Of a stretch of DNA of 50,285 nt, positions 32,901 through 40,456 are shown piece after piece. Below the pieces are notes generated by a model. The model saw nothing but the letters and a program-made list of their open reading frames with translations. It was not told the DNA's origin and searched no databases. The DNA is from CALCTE01 sp045585835 (GTDB taxonomy: Bacteria > Bacillota > Clostridia > Oscillospirales > CAG-272). Each line of letters opens with the position of its first letter. Positions within the stretch are counted from its first letter, which is position 1. Made by a program: the position numbers and the translations under genes. Location of the stretch: assembly GCA_045585835.1 (NCBI GenBank), contig JAZMZG010000032.1, positions 1 through 50,285 on the forward strand. The letters are read 5' to 3'.

Positions 32901-35900
32901 AGTTGAACACGACTTCGGCGTTGATTATCAAATACCCGCAGGTAAGCTCTTTACGATGCAGGTAAAGTTAAGCGGTATCGGTACGGCGGGAGTTGAATTT
33001 GATGCACAGCATACGAACGGAACTTATGATAAGATAGAAACCGACGAAAACGGTCAGTTCACCGTAACACTTGCGCACGATGAGCAGTTTGAAGTATTCG
33101 GACTTCCCGAAGGTACGACTGTGGAAGTCATCGAGCAAGCTCCGGGTGCGGGCTTTACACCTTCTTATTTGGATAACGGTGTTTTAGGTGACGGTATAGT
33201 AACTATTGCAGGTAACTCCACCGCCTCAGTCATTGTGACCAATGATTACGAGGCTGCACAGGTGTATCCCGTCAACATTAGTGTTCATGGCAATAAGCAT
33301 ATTTCCGGTACGGATTGGAAGCAAGAATACAGCTTCGATTTCAGATTAGAGAAGCTTATTGGAGATAATAATTGGCAGCAGCTCGGCGATATTGAAACTG
33401 CTTCCTACGGAAACACCGAATTCGATTTCACCGATGCGTTTGCAGAGGAGAGATACACGGAACCCGGCACTAATTATTACAGAATAGTCGAGATAGAACC
33501 CGACCAAGCGCTTGGCGGTTTCACCTACGATAAGACGGTACACTCCTTCTCCGTTCACGTCGGAGATGAGAATATGGACGGAAATCTTGAGATCACCGAT
33601 GTCGTTTCAAACCGTCCCCAGACCACAGTTGTCACCGAGACGGCAAACGGTTGGGATGTGAATGTTAATTTCACAAACACCTATTCGATAACCGGTACGG
33701 CGACCGTTACGGTTGAGGTCACCAAAAAAATTGACAATATCGGCGGCACGGATAAAACTCTTGAAGGTTATACCTTCGGATTATTCGATGCGGTAACGGG
33801 TGATGAGGTCGACAGGCTTACCACTACCGAACGCGGCTTCGCAAGATTCGTTTTGACGTACGACGAAGCGGATATGAATGCAAGCACAGAAACTTTCAAG
33901 TATATTCTTAAGGAAATTGCTCCAAACCCCGTACCTAGCGGTTGGGATTACAGCGCGGAAGAGATCACCGTGACCGTAGAGGTCAGCGATAACGGCGACG
34001 GAACCATCTCGGCACTTATCTATACGGGTGATGAAAAGCCGAATGATGCGGGTACTTCGATAGCGGAAACTTTCACAAACACCTATAATCCCGAAGACAC
34101 CGAGCTTCCCATAGATTTTGTAGATAAAGTTCTTAACGGAAAAGATCTTGGTGACAAAGAGTTTACCTTTGAAGTTCAGAATACGGACGGTACAGTGGCT
34201 TTAAAGGGAACCAATTACGAGAATGGCAACGTTATCTTCGACGATCTTTCCACAACCGAAGAAAACGACGGCACTCTCAAGTTTGACGCAGTCGGAACGT
34301 ATTTTTATAATATCGTTGAGACCTCCGAGGACGGTAAGGGTGTAACTGCAGATAAGACGGTTTACCGTATCATCGTGACTGTAACTGACGAAAACGGATC
34401 GCTCAACGCAAGCTACATTCTAGCAAGCGCCGTAGGCAATACGATCACCTTTGTCAATGAATATAAGGCTTCTTCCGTTGAGCATTCCATAAAAGGAACG
34501 AAGACACTTCGCGGCAGAGAACTTGTTAACGACGAGTTCACCTTTGTGCTTACGGAACTTACCGCAGACGGCGTATCCGTACAAAGTCCGAGAAGTTTCT
34601 TTGCAAAGAACTTTGCAAACGGAGATATAATATTCCCTGCTATCACATACGATAAGGTGGGAACCTACGAATACAGCGTAGAGGAGATTCGTCCCGACAA
34701 CGGAAAAGCTTACGGTATCTCATACGATCCGATACAGTATAAGGTGACGGTTGTTGTAGATGACAACAAGGAAGGCTCTCTTTACGTGTCAAGTGAAAGC
34801 GTCAGCCTACTTGGCGGCGGTGCGGCAAACTCCTTAAATTTCCTCAACGAATACGAAGCAGATCCTACCTACACGCAGTTTGTCGGCGACAAAGAGCTTA
34901 CGGGTAAGGTCAACAACGCACTTGAAGGCGGCGAGTTTGAATTCGAGCTTTATAAGTCAAACGCAAGCTGGGATCGCGTTTCCTTGAAGGAGACCGTAGA
35001 AAATTCCGAAGGCGGCGTTATCACGTTTGAAAAGATAGATTTTGAAGTCGCAGAAGATCAATACTTTATCGTAGTCGAGAAAAACGGCGGTCAAAACATT
35101 GACGGTATCACCTACGACGATACGGTATATCACGTAATAGTCAAAGTAACCGACGACTTGAAGGGCAAACTTCATGCGACAGTTCACATTTACGATGAGG
35201 ATGGCGTTCCCCAGGATAAGATAGCCTTCACTAACGTCTACGAGATAACGGGCGGCGACAGTGTGACTTTGTCCGGCAAGAAGACGGTAGACGGACGCGA
35301 GTGGAAACAAGACGACGTATTCACGTTCGAGCTTTATGAGGCGGACGAAAATTACACTCCTTCCGAAACTCCCAAAACGACTGTAGACGTAGATTACGAA
35401 AACCGTGAGTACGAGATAGAGCTTGACTATACGGCAGAGGACGTCGGCAATACCTATTACTACGTGCTCTCGGAAAAGAATGCAGGCGAGAAGGAAGACG
35501 GTATTACCTACAGCGATGCTGAGTATCGTATTAAGGTTGAAGTTAAGGACAATGACCTTGGCGGTGTTATGACGGTCGTGACCGTCATCGGCGCAACGAT
35601 TGAGACTCTTGACTTCGTCAACGAATACGGCATTGAAGAAGGTACTTACGTGCAATTTGATGCGACCAAAGAGATGGAAGGCAAGGAACTTGGTGACGAC
35701 AAGTTCTCCTTTGACCTTATCCAGTCAAATGAAAATTGGGAATCGGTTACAGTTCTTCAGACCAAAGAAAATGTTGGCGCAGACATTGTATTTGACCGAA
35801 TCGACTACATCGAAGCAGGTGAGTATTATTACATCATTGCCGAGCAAAATGCGGGCGAAACGATAGAAGGCATTACGTACGACAAAACGTATTATAAGAT

Positions 35901-36150
35901 ATACGTTAAGGTCACCGACAACTTGGACGGTACGCTTTCAAAGAGTGGAACCGTTACGAAAGTGACGGAAGAAGCGGAGGAAAGCGTTTATGAATTGATA
36001 TTCGTAAACGAATACGATCCTGTAAAGGTTCCGCCCACTTCGGATATATCAAACCCTGTGCTTTGGATGCTTATGATGATCATATGCGGCGGCGCAGTAC
36101 TCACGCTTTGGACTTTTGAACACAAGAAAAAAGGCGAAGAAAACATCTGA
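29920..36150 (+). CDS. Giant cell-wall-anchored adhesin: vWA domain plus tandem isopeptide (FctA/Spy0128-like) domains
   Basis: A 2076-residue surface protein. Signal peptide ~1-36 (RVLSAFLAFVLLFTMIPLTTVSVSA). von Willebrand A domain from ~118: MIDAS Asp122-Val-Ser124-Gly-Ser126 and LVLMSDGAPS. From ~870 to the end run about nine pilin-like modules closing with an F-x-N-x-Y or related motif near residues 979 (FVNSE), 1106, 1251, 1385, 1511, 1642, 1770, 1899 and 2028, a period of ~129. Most start with GxKxL-type lysines and contain Y-x-x-x-E-x, the Lys/Glu/Asn set for self-made isopeptide bonds. The end is a sortase-type signal: VPPTSD, hydrophobic span VLWMLMMIICGGAVLTLW, then KKK. AAAGGAGG lies 7 bases before ATG. 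No sortase or minor pilin is in the window. Confidence 0.9.
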   Translation: MTNKRNFKSRVLSAFLAFVLLFTMIPLTTVSVSAATLGRQADLPTWNKWEEYFNLDGNTLSTENAGGVWMDKSVFTNADLLDEMGISQDDPDSFLVALSTMAANMSVTGMSHVPTDSMLVLDVSGSMNDGDNDVAEELVQAANESIKALLQTNKYNRVGVVLYSGSSNSSNNYTQGAVVLLPLGRYTTGSDGQYLNYTYEEEGGWFNSSTTETISLDSDLRIEGTNTRPTPVSKEVVGATYMQRGIITAMEQFLAEGNSTVVNGQNIKPVLVLMSDGAPSLGSTNFTDPGYNQNNGYNLGSGSGTSAALGFVSQLSAAYAKAKIEEKYGTDALFYTLGLGLGTNDDIAIGVMDPTNSDANTALDDFWNDIQTNWRGQVTFAGYNHVEVGETVSLGNNRTVTKIATPLDQNYVDQYFAASTTNMVQVFESIVNAIQLQSAYYPTLISQDEDLSGYVSFVDKIGQYMDVTDIKGIIIHDQLFSGADLASNFVANGGNLGTWDNPSELGREMLAAVRTRLGIESDDVAATLISLAYENGQLSFTDANNFSNYIGWYANAEGEYLGFYNEGTTVLPEATGNAATDPVFTVRSYGYLGEVDESHGVSKSDMMYAIVQVRENIATGEELVTFAVPAALIPTLTYNVSLDEDGELEELTVSGAQNPIRLVYEVALGEEINPFNLKEIVSAEYLADPHNVNADGSINFYTNQWDHDNKTEYGTVNTYGYFNPSRQNDKYYYLENAPVYTDTNGTLYKGDAKPSDDGTFYRSYKVYEKGAGLQTKTVYRELSDAAKATAQRADDNTWYIPKGNVHVNLDGYTVHKGSEGNKTETLTEVSVPFVDTQNHSVDDLGYEFYVGAVLGNNGKMSVAVETGIKISKSMADGVADPGTAFEFTLTNTTDVQDNSTYPAWLVTANGTESTTEVEFTNGTATVELKSGDTLYIGGMTAGESFSIAEKDTSKYIATATGLSNGTVTVIQNSIVPVSFVNSERRTGNLTIAKEVEHDFGVDYQIPAGKLFTMQVKLSGIGTAGVEFDAQHTNGTYDKIETDENGQFTVTLAHDEQFEVFGLPEGTTVEVIEQAPGAGFTPSYLDNGVLGDGIVTIAGNSTASVIVTNDYEAAQVYPVNISVHGNKHISGTDWKQEYSFDFRLEKLIGDNNWQQLGDIETASYGNTEFDFTDAFAEERYTEPGTNYYRIVEIEPDQALGGFTYDKTVHSFSVHVGDENMDGNLEITDVVSNRPQTTVVTETANGWDVNVNFTNTYSITGTATVTVEVTKKIDNIGGTDKTLEGYTFGLFDAVTGDEVDRLTTTERGFARFVLTYDEADMNASTETFKYILKEIAPNPVPSGWDYSAEEITVTVEVSDNGDGTISALIYTGDEKPNDAGTSIAETFTNTYNPEDTELPIDFVDKVLNGKDLGDKEFTFEVQNTDGTVALKGTNYENGNVIFDDLSTTEENDGTLKFDAVGTYFYNIVETSEDGKGVTADKTVYRIIVTVTDENGSLNASYILASAVGNTITFVNEYKASSVEHSIKGTKTLRGRELVNDEFTFVLTELTADGVSVQSPRSFFAKNFANGDIIFPAITYDKVGTYEYSVEEIRPDNGKAYGISYDPIQYKVTVVVDDNKEGSLYVSSESVSLLGGGAANSLNFLNEYEADPTYTQFVGDKELTGKVNNALEGGEFEFELYKSNASWDRVSLKETVENSEGGVITFEKIDFEVAEDQYFIVVEKNGGQNIDGITYDDTVYHVIVKVTDDLKGKLHATVHIYDEDGVPQDKIAFTNVYEITGGDSVTLSGKKTVDGREWKQDDVFTFELYEADENYTPSETPKTTVDVDYENREYEIELDYTAEDVGNTYYYVLSEKNAGEKEDGITYSDAEYRIKVEVKDNDLGGVMTVVTVIGATIETLDFVNEYGIEEGTYVQFDATKEMEGKELGDDKFSFDLIQSNENWESVTVLQTKENVGADIVFDRIDYIEAGEYYYIIAEQNAGETIEGITYDKTYYKIYVKVTDNLDGTLSKSGTVTKVTEEAEESVYELIFVNEYDPVKVPPTSDISNPVLWMLMMIICGGAVLTLWTFEHKKKGEENI

Positions 36151-36173
36151 AAATTGAACAAATCTAAAAACAG

Positions 36174-36200
36174 AGGCAGGCTCAAATGAGCCTGCCTTTG
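36174..36200 (+). terminator. Terminator of the adhesin gene
   Basis: Perfect 11-bp stem AGGCAGGCTCA / TGAGCCTGCCT with T-rich tail; it also lies just beyond the convergent DUF6440 gene. Confidence 0.88.
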
Positions 36201-36217
36201 TTTATTGCAAAAAAACG

Positions 36218-36394
36218 TTATTTCAACACGGGTGTTATTACGGGTTTTCCGTCTCTGTCAAGAAGAACCGTGAGTCCGCCGGAATATCCGCTTTGGCGGT
36301 ATAGGTAATTCACACCCGTTTCTCTGTCAACCCATATTTCCATAGTTCCCATACTCTGCGAATATGTTTTTTCGAATCTTTTATCTTTAGCCAT
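36218..36394 (-). CDS. DUF6440-family small protein
   Basis: A 58-residue protein: MAKDKRFEKTYSQSMG, then MEIWVDRETGVNYLYRQSG and YSGGLTVLLDRDGKPVITP. The pattern WVDxxTGVxYL...GxxGGLTxLxDxxGKPV is that of DUF6440. GGAGG lies 8 bases before ATG 36394, giving it good gene evidence despite its length. Function unknown. It converges on the adhesin gene and shares the terminator region with it. Confidence 0.85.
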   Translation of the reverse strand: MAKDKRFEKTYSQSMGTMEIWVDRETGVNYLYRQSGYSGGLTVLLDRDGKPVITPVLK

Positions 36395-36734
36395 AGTTTA
36401 AGCCTCCGCATTATTTATATAGGAAGATTATATCATAAAATGGCAAATATTTCAACTGTAAAAATAATGTTAGCAATAATACGTTTAATGGGATTATTTT
36501 ATAGATTTCGAGAGTATAAATTAGACGTAGCATAAAATATAAAAATATCTTTGTTGGTGTTTTGTTAAGCTATATAAGAAAATTTGATGTTTTATTGCAA
36601 AATACCACTTATATGTAAAAAATTCATAATATAGCACTTGAAATTTTTGTTTTTTCTGCTATAATGAAAAAGTTGAATTTTCGCTTAAATACATTTGTTG
36701 ATTTACGTATTTATCCATAATTGGAGGTCTTTTA
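36395..36734. other. AT-rich intergenic region before the LTA-synthase-like gene
   Basis: About 340 very AT-rich bases with no gene on either strand. It holds the promoter described at 36638-36665 and a ~65-base leader. Several near-matches to -10 elements occur but nothing else stands out. Confidence 0.6.
36638..36665 (+). promoter_or_regulatory. Promoter of the LTA-synthase-like gene
   Basis: TTGAAA (36638-36643), 16-base spacer, TATAAT (36660-36665). Confidence 0.78.
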
Positions 36735-38852
36735 GTGAAACACGTTAAACGCTATTCCTTTTTGCATAACGTACGGTGCTTGTCCGAGATATTGCGCAAA
36801 CACTCCGCCGGACTATTTTCGCCGACGTTTTTGGCGATAAGCTTTGCATATATGGAACTTGTTTTTCATATCCGTGAGTTTCGTAACGCAAGCGCGCTGT
36901 TCCCCATTTTATTTGCCATTCCGACCGGAATTTTCGCAGGCGCAATATGCAATCTGTTTTCAGAGAAGGTCGCTCGGATTTTGCGCTACGTGTTTTGCAT
37001 TGCGCCGGCAATTCTATTTGCCGTGCAGCTTGTCTATTTCCATTCGTTCCAATCGTTTATGTCCATCTCCCAAACGGGTATGGGCGACGATGTATTTACT
37101 AACTTTTTCAAAACTATTCTCTTAGCTGTTTGGGAGTGTATAATACCGATTTTATTGATGTTCATTCCCGCAGTGTTGCTGATATTCTTGCATAAACGCT
37201 TGGATAACAATCGCAAATTTGAACTGAAGCGAACAATATATAACGGATTTGTCTTCGTTGCGGTTCAGCTTGTTGTTATTTTGATGTTGCCTCTCGGCGG
37301 AACTACGGAACATTCAGCATTCGCCAATTACCATAGCAACTGGGTACTTGATCTGAGTATGGAAAAGCTCGGTCTTTTCACCACTACCGGAATTGATGTG
37401 AAAAATTTTCTGTTTAGTGATTTGATCGACGAAAATACGTTGGATGGGGCAGATGTTCCTGAAGTATTCGTTCCCGTTATCCCCGATACCGACAAACCGG
37501 AGCCCGATAACACGGATCCCGGCGTCACTGAGCCTACGGTTCCCCTTGAGTACGGCGACAATGTGATCACAGGCTTGGATTTTGCCGCATTGGCAGAAAC
37601 GGAAACAAATAAGACCGCAAAGAAGATATATAATTACTTGGCTTCCGTAGAGCCCACTAAAAAGAATGAATACACAGGCTTTTTTGAGGGCTACAACCTT
37701 ATTTTAATTACGGCTGAATCTTTCTCGGCTGAGGGTATTCACCCGGAGCTGACTCCTACGCTGTATAAGCTTGCAAATAACGGCTTTAACTTTACTAACT
37801 ATTGGTCAACTTACCCTTCAAATACCACAAACGGCGAATATACCAACTTGACCGGACTTTTGCCCGATATATCCAAGCCAAAAAGCAACGGCAGCTTTGT
37901 GTATTCTATCAGGAATACGATGAATATGAATATCGCAAATTGGTTCAATGCGCAAGGGGTGACCTCCCGCGCATACCACGACCATACCGGCTCCTATTAT
38001 TCCCGCAGAGAAACACATCCCAATTTAGGTTATGTATTCAAGGGAAGAAATGAAATCGGCGGTTTGAGCGGTTGGCCTGAATCAGACCTTGTTATGATGC
38101 AAAAGACCGTGGACGAATATATAAACGACGATTGGTTCCACACATACTATATGACGGTTTCGGGGCATCACAACTATCGCTTCGGCGGCTACAACGCTAT
38201 TGCGGATAAAAATAAGAGCTTGGTGCAGAGCTTAGATGCAAGTAATGAGGCCAAAGCGTATATTGCTTGCCATATCGAGCTTGACAAGGCACTTGAATAT
38301 TTGATTTCTCGCTTGGAAGAAGCAGGTAAGCTTGATAAGACGGTCATCGTTATAACGACTGACCATTATCCGTACGGTTTGACCGATGCTCAGTGGAAAG
38401 GTATGATAGGACACAGTCTTCAATGGGGAGGACTTGAGCGCCACGAGAGCGATTTGATTATCTGGAATTCCGCAATGGAAACGGTTACAATTGACAAGCC
38501 TTGCAGTAATCCCGATGTGTTGCCAACGTTGCTCAATCTATTCGGATTTGAGTATGATTCACGCTTGTACTCCGGCAGCGATATTCTTTCCGACAGCTAC
38601 GGACTTGCTATTACGGTTAATCAAAGTTTTGTTACCGATAAGATAATATATAACAGTCGTAACGAAAAAGTTTATAAGATTGACGAAAGCTATGAGCTTC
38701 CCGAGAATTATTTGAATACTTATATTCAAATAGTAAAAAATCGTTTCAGCATTTCCGCAAATATGCTGACTAACGACTTTTTCTCTCGATTGCCTCAAGA
38801 TGTTGTTGCCGCCGCTCAACGCGGTGACAATAACCGTACACCGACAAACTAA
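36735..38852 (+). CDS. LTA-synthase-family phosphoglycerol transferase (sulfatase fold)
   Basis: A 705-residue membrane enzyme. About five spans in the first ~200 residues, a Pro/Asp/Thr-rich linker (IPDTDKPEPDNTDPGVTEP) and an extracellular alkaline-phosphatase/sulfatase-fold domain from ~310. Active-site elements: ILITAESFS (metal Glu), YPSNTTNGEYTNLTG (nucleophile probably Thr364, matching the TSDxE of LtaS), VSGHHNYRF, and ITTDHYPYG (metal Asp-His). It should move glycerol phosphate (or a similar group) from phosphatidylglycerol to an envelope polymer. GTG start at 36735 is 6 bases from GGAGGT. The HYPYG/SGHHNY forms differ from Bacillus LtaS, so the acceptor may differ. Monocistronic. 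Confidence 0.88.
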   Translation: MKHVKRYSFLHNVRCLSEILRKHSAGLFSPTFLAISFAYMELVFHIREFRNASALFPILFAIPTGIFAGAICNLFSEKVARILRYVFCIAPAILFAVQLVYFHSFQSFMSISQTGMGDDVFTNFFKTILLAVWECIIPILLMFIPAVLLIFLHKRLDNNRKFELKRTIYNGFVFVAVQLVVILMLPLGGTTEHSAFANYHSNWVLDLSMEKLGLFTTTGIDVKNFLFSDLIDENTLDGADVPEVFVPVIPDTDKPEPDNTDPGVTEPTVPLEYGDNVITGLDFAALAETETNKTAKKIYNYLASVEPTKKNEYTGFFEGYNLILITAESFSAEGIHPELTPTLYKLANNGFNFTNYWSTYPSNTTNGEYTNLTGLLPDISKPKSNGSFVYSIRNTMNMNIANWFNAQGVTSRAYHDHTGSYYSRRETHPNLGYVFKGRNEIGGLSGWPESDLVMMQKTVDEYINDDWFHTYYMTVSGHHNYRFGGYNAIADKNKSLVQSLDASNEAKAYIACHIELDKALEYLISRLEEAGKLDKTVIVITTDHYPYGLTDAQWKGMIGHSLQWGGLERHESDLIIWNSAMETVTIDKPCSNPDVLPTLLNLFGFEYDSRLYSGSDILSDSYGLAITVNQSFVTDKIIYNSRNEKVYKIDESYELPENYLNTYIQIVKNRFSISANMLTNDFFSRLPQDVVAAAQRGDNNRTPTN

Positions 38853-38858
38853 CCGATA

Positions 38859-38887
38859 CCCCGCATTTGAAAATTTCAAATGCGGGG
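38859..38887 (+). terminator. Terminator of the LTA-synthase-like gene
   Basis: 14-bp stem CCCCGCATTTGAAA / TTTCAAATGCGGGG right after the stop. Confidence 0.88.
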
Positions 38888-38903
38888 GTTTATATATAGG
38901 AGA

Positions 38904-38938
38904 AAAAAGCCCAAGCCGTGAGGCCTGGACTTTTTGTT
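38904..38938. repeat. Left copy of the 35-bp direct repeat flanking the peptide cassette
   Basis: Begins AAAAAGCCCAAGCCGTGA and ends TTTTTGTT; 31 of 35 bases match the copy at 41886-41920 in the same orientation. It can fold as a degenerate bidirectional terminator and would stop the XRE gene. Confidence 0.75.
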
Positions 38939-38970
38939 TTATAATTACAAGGGAATAGATTTTATATAAT

Positions 38971-39243
38971 TTAAATGGTGTGATCCTTAATAAATTTTTT
39001 TGTGTCTTTAAGCAATTTTATATCGTCTTCTGTCAAAGAGGCGTAATCCCCTAAATCAAGAAGGTATCTGGGATCAATATTTAGTATTTGACAAATTCTT
39101 CTTAGTTGTTCTATGCTGGGTTCTTGTGTGTTACGTTCTATTTTAGAATAATTCGATTGATTCATAGGTATAAGATTTGCCATATCTCTTTGAGATAAAT
39201 CCATATCTTCTCGAGAATTTCGTATTTTTTCACCAATATTCAT
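38971..39243 (-). CDS. XRE-family helix-turn-helix regulator
   Basis: A 90-residue DNA-binding protein. IGEKIRNSREDMDLSQRDMANLIPMNQSNYSKIERNTQEPSIEQLRRICQILNI is a complete Cro/C1-type helix-turn-helix (residues ~3-58), followed by a short tail (LTEDDIKLLKDTKKFIKDH) that could mediate dimerisation. AGGGGATAT precedes the ATG. It is divergent from the three-cysteine peptide gene and shares its ~125-base intergenic region, which contains a perfect palindrome over the peptide's transcription start, so it is the likely local repressor. Confidence 0.92.
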   Translation of the reverse strand: MNIGEKIRNSREDMDLSQRDMANLIPMNQSNYSKIERNTQEPSIEQLRRICQILNIDPRYLLDLGDYASLTEDDIKLLKDTKKFIKDHTI

Positions 39244-39289
39244 ATTTATATCCCCTTTTAATATATTATAGTTTTTTTAACTAGACATC

Positions 39290-39318
39290 TTGACTTTTAG
39301 TTGAAATTATTATATAAT
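39290..39318 (+). promoter_or_regulatory. Promoter of the peptide cassette
   Basis: TTGACT (39290-39295), 17-base spacer, TATAAT (39313-39318): the strongest match in the window. Confidence 0.85.
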
Positions 39319-39327
39319 ATTAAACAA

Positions 39328-39344
39328 GAGTTAATTATTAACTC
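39328..39344. promoter_or_regulatory. Operator-like palindrome
   Basis: Perfect GAGTTAAT-T-ATTAACTC lies just downstream of the -10 at the expected transcription start, where a repressor would block initiation. The divergent XRE protein is the obvious candidate. Confidence 0.6.
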
Positions 39345-39369
39345 ATTTTATGAAAGGAGGATATAAAAT

Positions 39370-39471
39370 ATGCTTAAAATTTCTAAAAAAGTCGCTCAAA
39401 CTATCGTTTGCGCTTCCGGTTGCGGTAAGAGCAGCGATTATGACTGCGGCAGAAATGTAAGATTTGGCTAA
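39370..39471 (+). CDS. Three-cysteine RiPP precursor peptide (candidate)
   Basis: A 33-residue peptide: MLKISKKVAQTIV, a basic leader-like start, then a core-like end with Cys14, Cys18 and Cys26 (CASGCGKSSDYDCGRNVRFG), spacing C-x3-C-x7-C, ending in glycine. AAAGGAGG lies 9 bases before ATG. It has its own strong promoter, and a terminator directly after it would make it much more abundant than the enzymes behind, as usual for precursors. Next genes are a SelO-like protein and a radical SAM/SPASM enzyme with a PqqD-like recognition domain. No match to SCIFF or a bacteriocin family that I can name. The role as substrate is inferred from context. Confidence 0.75.
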   Translation: MLKISKKVAQTIVCASGCGKSSDYDCGRNVRFG

Positions 39472-39478
39472 TATTTAT

Positions 39479-39505
39479 AAAAACCGCTAAAACTTAGCGG
39501 TTTTT
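39479..39505 (+). terminator. Attenuating terminator after the precursor peptide
   Basis: Perfect 12-bp stem AAAAACCGCTAA / TTAGCGGTTTTT with a 3-base loop, 7 bases after the stop; read-through would supply the two enzyme genes, which have no obvious promoter of their own. Confidence 0.9.
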
Positions 39506-39553
39506 ATACTATTCGGAGCAATATTTTTAATTTTGAGCATATGTAATAAAAAT

Positions 39554-40456
39554 ATGAAAGAAGAAAAATTTAAAATTTTTGACGATGAAGATTTAGGAAA
39601 AATTTTCATTCCTGACAATGTGTGCTACGATGACGTAAAAGCACTGATAATATCTCCTGTACACGGAAGAGCTGTAGCTATAAAAATACGTGATTATGAA
39701 TGGCTTTCTGTAAAAGGCGGTGGTTGGAATTACGGAGGACCTCAAATATATATATCTGCAAAAGATAACGAACTTGTATTTGGGCTCTATCCTCTCGAAT
39801 CTGCCGAGCGTGAGCTTGCCGTAAGCAAAAAAATCGAGAAAATTTCCGATAGATTTCCCAAAGTATTATATTATAAAAATATATCAAAAAGCGATTTGCC
39901 GCAAAAATATGATTTTCTTAAAAACATAAGATTCAGTAACGGAAAAGTAGTTGAACCTTGTCTTTTATACACACGGTTAAAGTGCCCGTATCGCGTTTCG
40001 GATTTAATATATCTTAATTCGTTTGAACGAGCTGCCGTAATAAAGTATTGTTGTGGTTATTGGAAAATATCAACCAACGATTACATTCAAAAGTTTACGG
40101 AAGAACTTGCAAAAAACGTCGCTATTCTTCACAAAAACGGATTTGTCGATGACACTCTTGACTACGGAAATGTAACGATGCTTGCTGAAGTGGTGGACTA
40201 TGAATGGGTTACGGCTCCCGGAATCAAGCTTTTTGACGGCACTTACGGTCTTGATATAACCGAAGAACGAAAAGAGAAAGAAATTCTATACGGCTCGGAA
40301 ATATGTCTTCAACTGACTTCAATGTTATACAAGGACTATAGATTATTTGACATTTATAATAAATTCGTAGAATCATACAACACAATAAATCCCGAATTTG
40401 TAACAAACAATATTCGCGTGCAAAAAATACTAAACCAGGAGGCTTTTATAATATGA
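39554..40456 (+). CDS. SelO-like kinase-fold protein in the peptide cassette
   Basis: A ~300-residue protein I place, with caution, near SelO (protein AMPylating pseudokinases). Similar pieces, in order: WLSVKGGGWNYGGPQ (51-64; SelO has LKGAGxTPxSR), ESAERELAVSKKI (82-94; SelO SSIREFLxSEA), and NGFVDDTLDYGNVTMLAEVVDYEW (195-218; SelO GFxHGVxNTDNMxILGxTxDYGP). Asn206 and Asp215 would be the metal-binding residues, but the catalytic Asp of the NTDN motif reads Gly205. It is far shorter than SelO (~480). Start is uncertain: ATG 39554 has no good ribosome binding site, and a TTG at 39533 is possible. Its stop overlaps the radical SAM start (ATGA). AT-rich like the rest of the cassette. Confidence 0.6.
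   Translation: MKEEKFKIFDDEDLGKIFIPDNVCYDDVKALIISPVHGRAVAIKIRDYEWLSVKGGGWNYGGPQIYISAKDNELVFGLYPLESAERELAVSKKIEKISDRFPKVLYYKNISKSDLPQKYDFLKNIRFSNGKVVEPCLLYTRLKCPYRVSDLIYLNSFERAAVIKYCCGYWKISTNDYIQKFTEELAKNVAILHKNGFVDDTLDYGNVTMLAEVVDYEWVTAPGIKLFDGTYGLDITEERKEKEILYGSEICLQLTSMLYKDYRLFDIYNKFVESYNTINPEFVTNNIRVQKILNQEAFII

Noticed and set aside
34957..35655. Minus-strand open frame inside the adhesin
   Set aside because: Arises from the codon bias of the repeated modules; no start site or known family.
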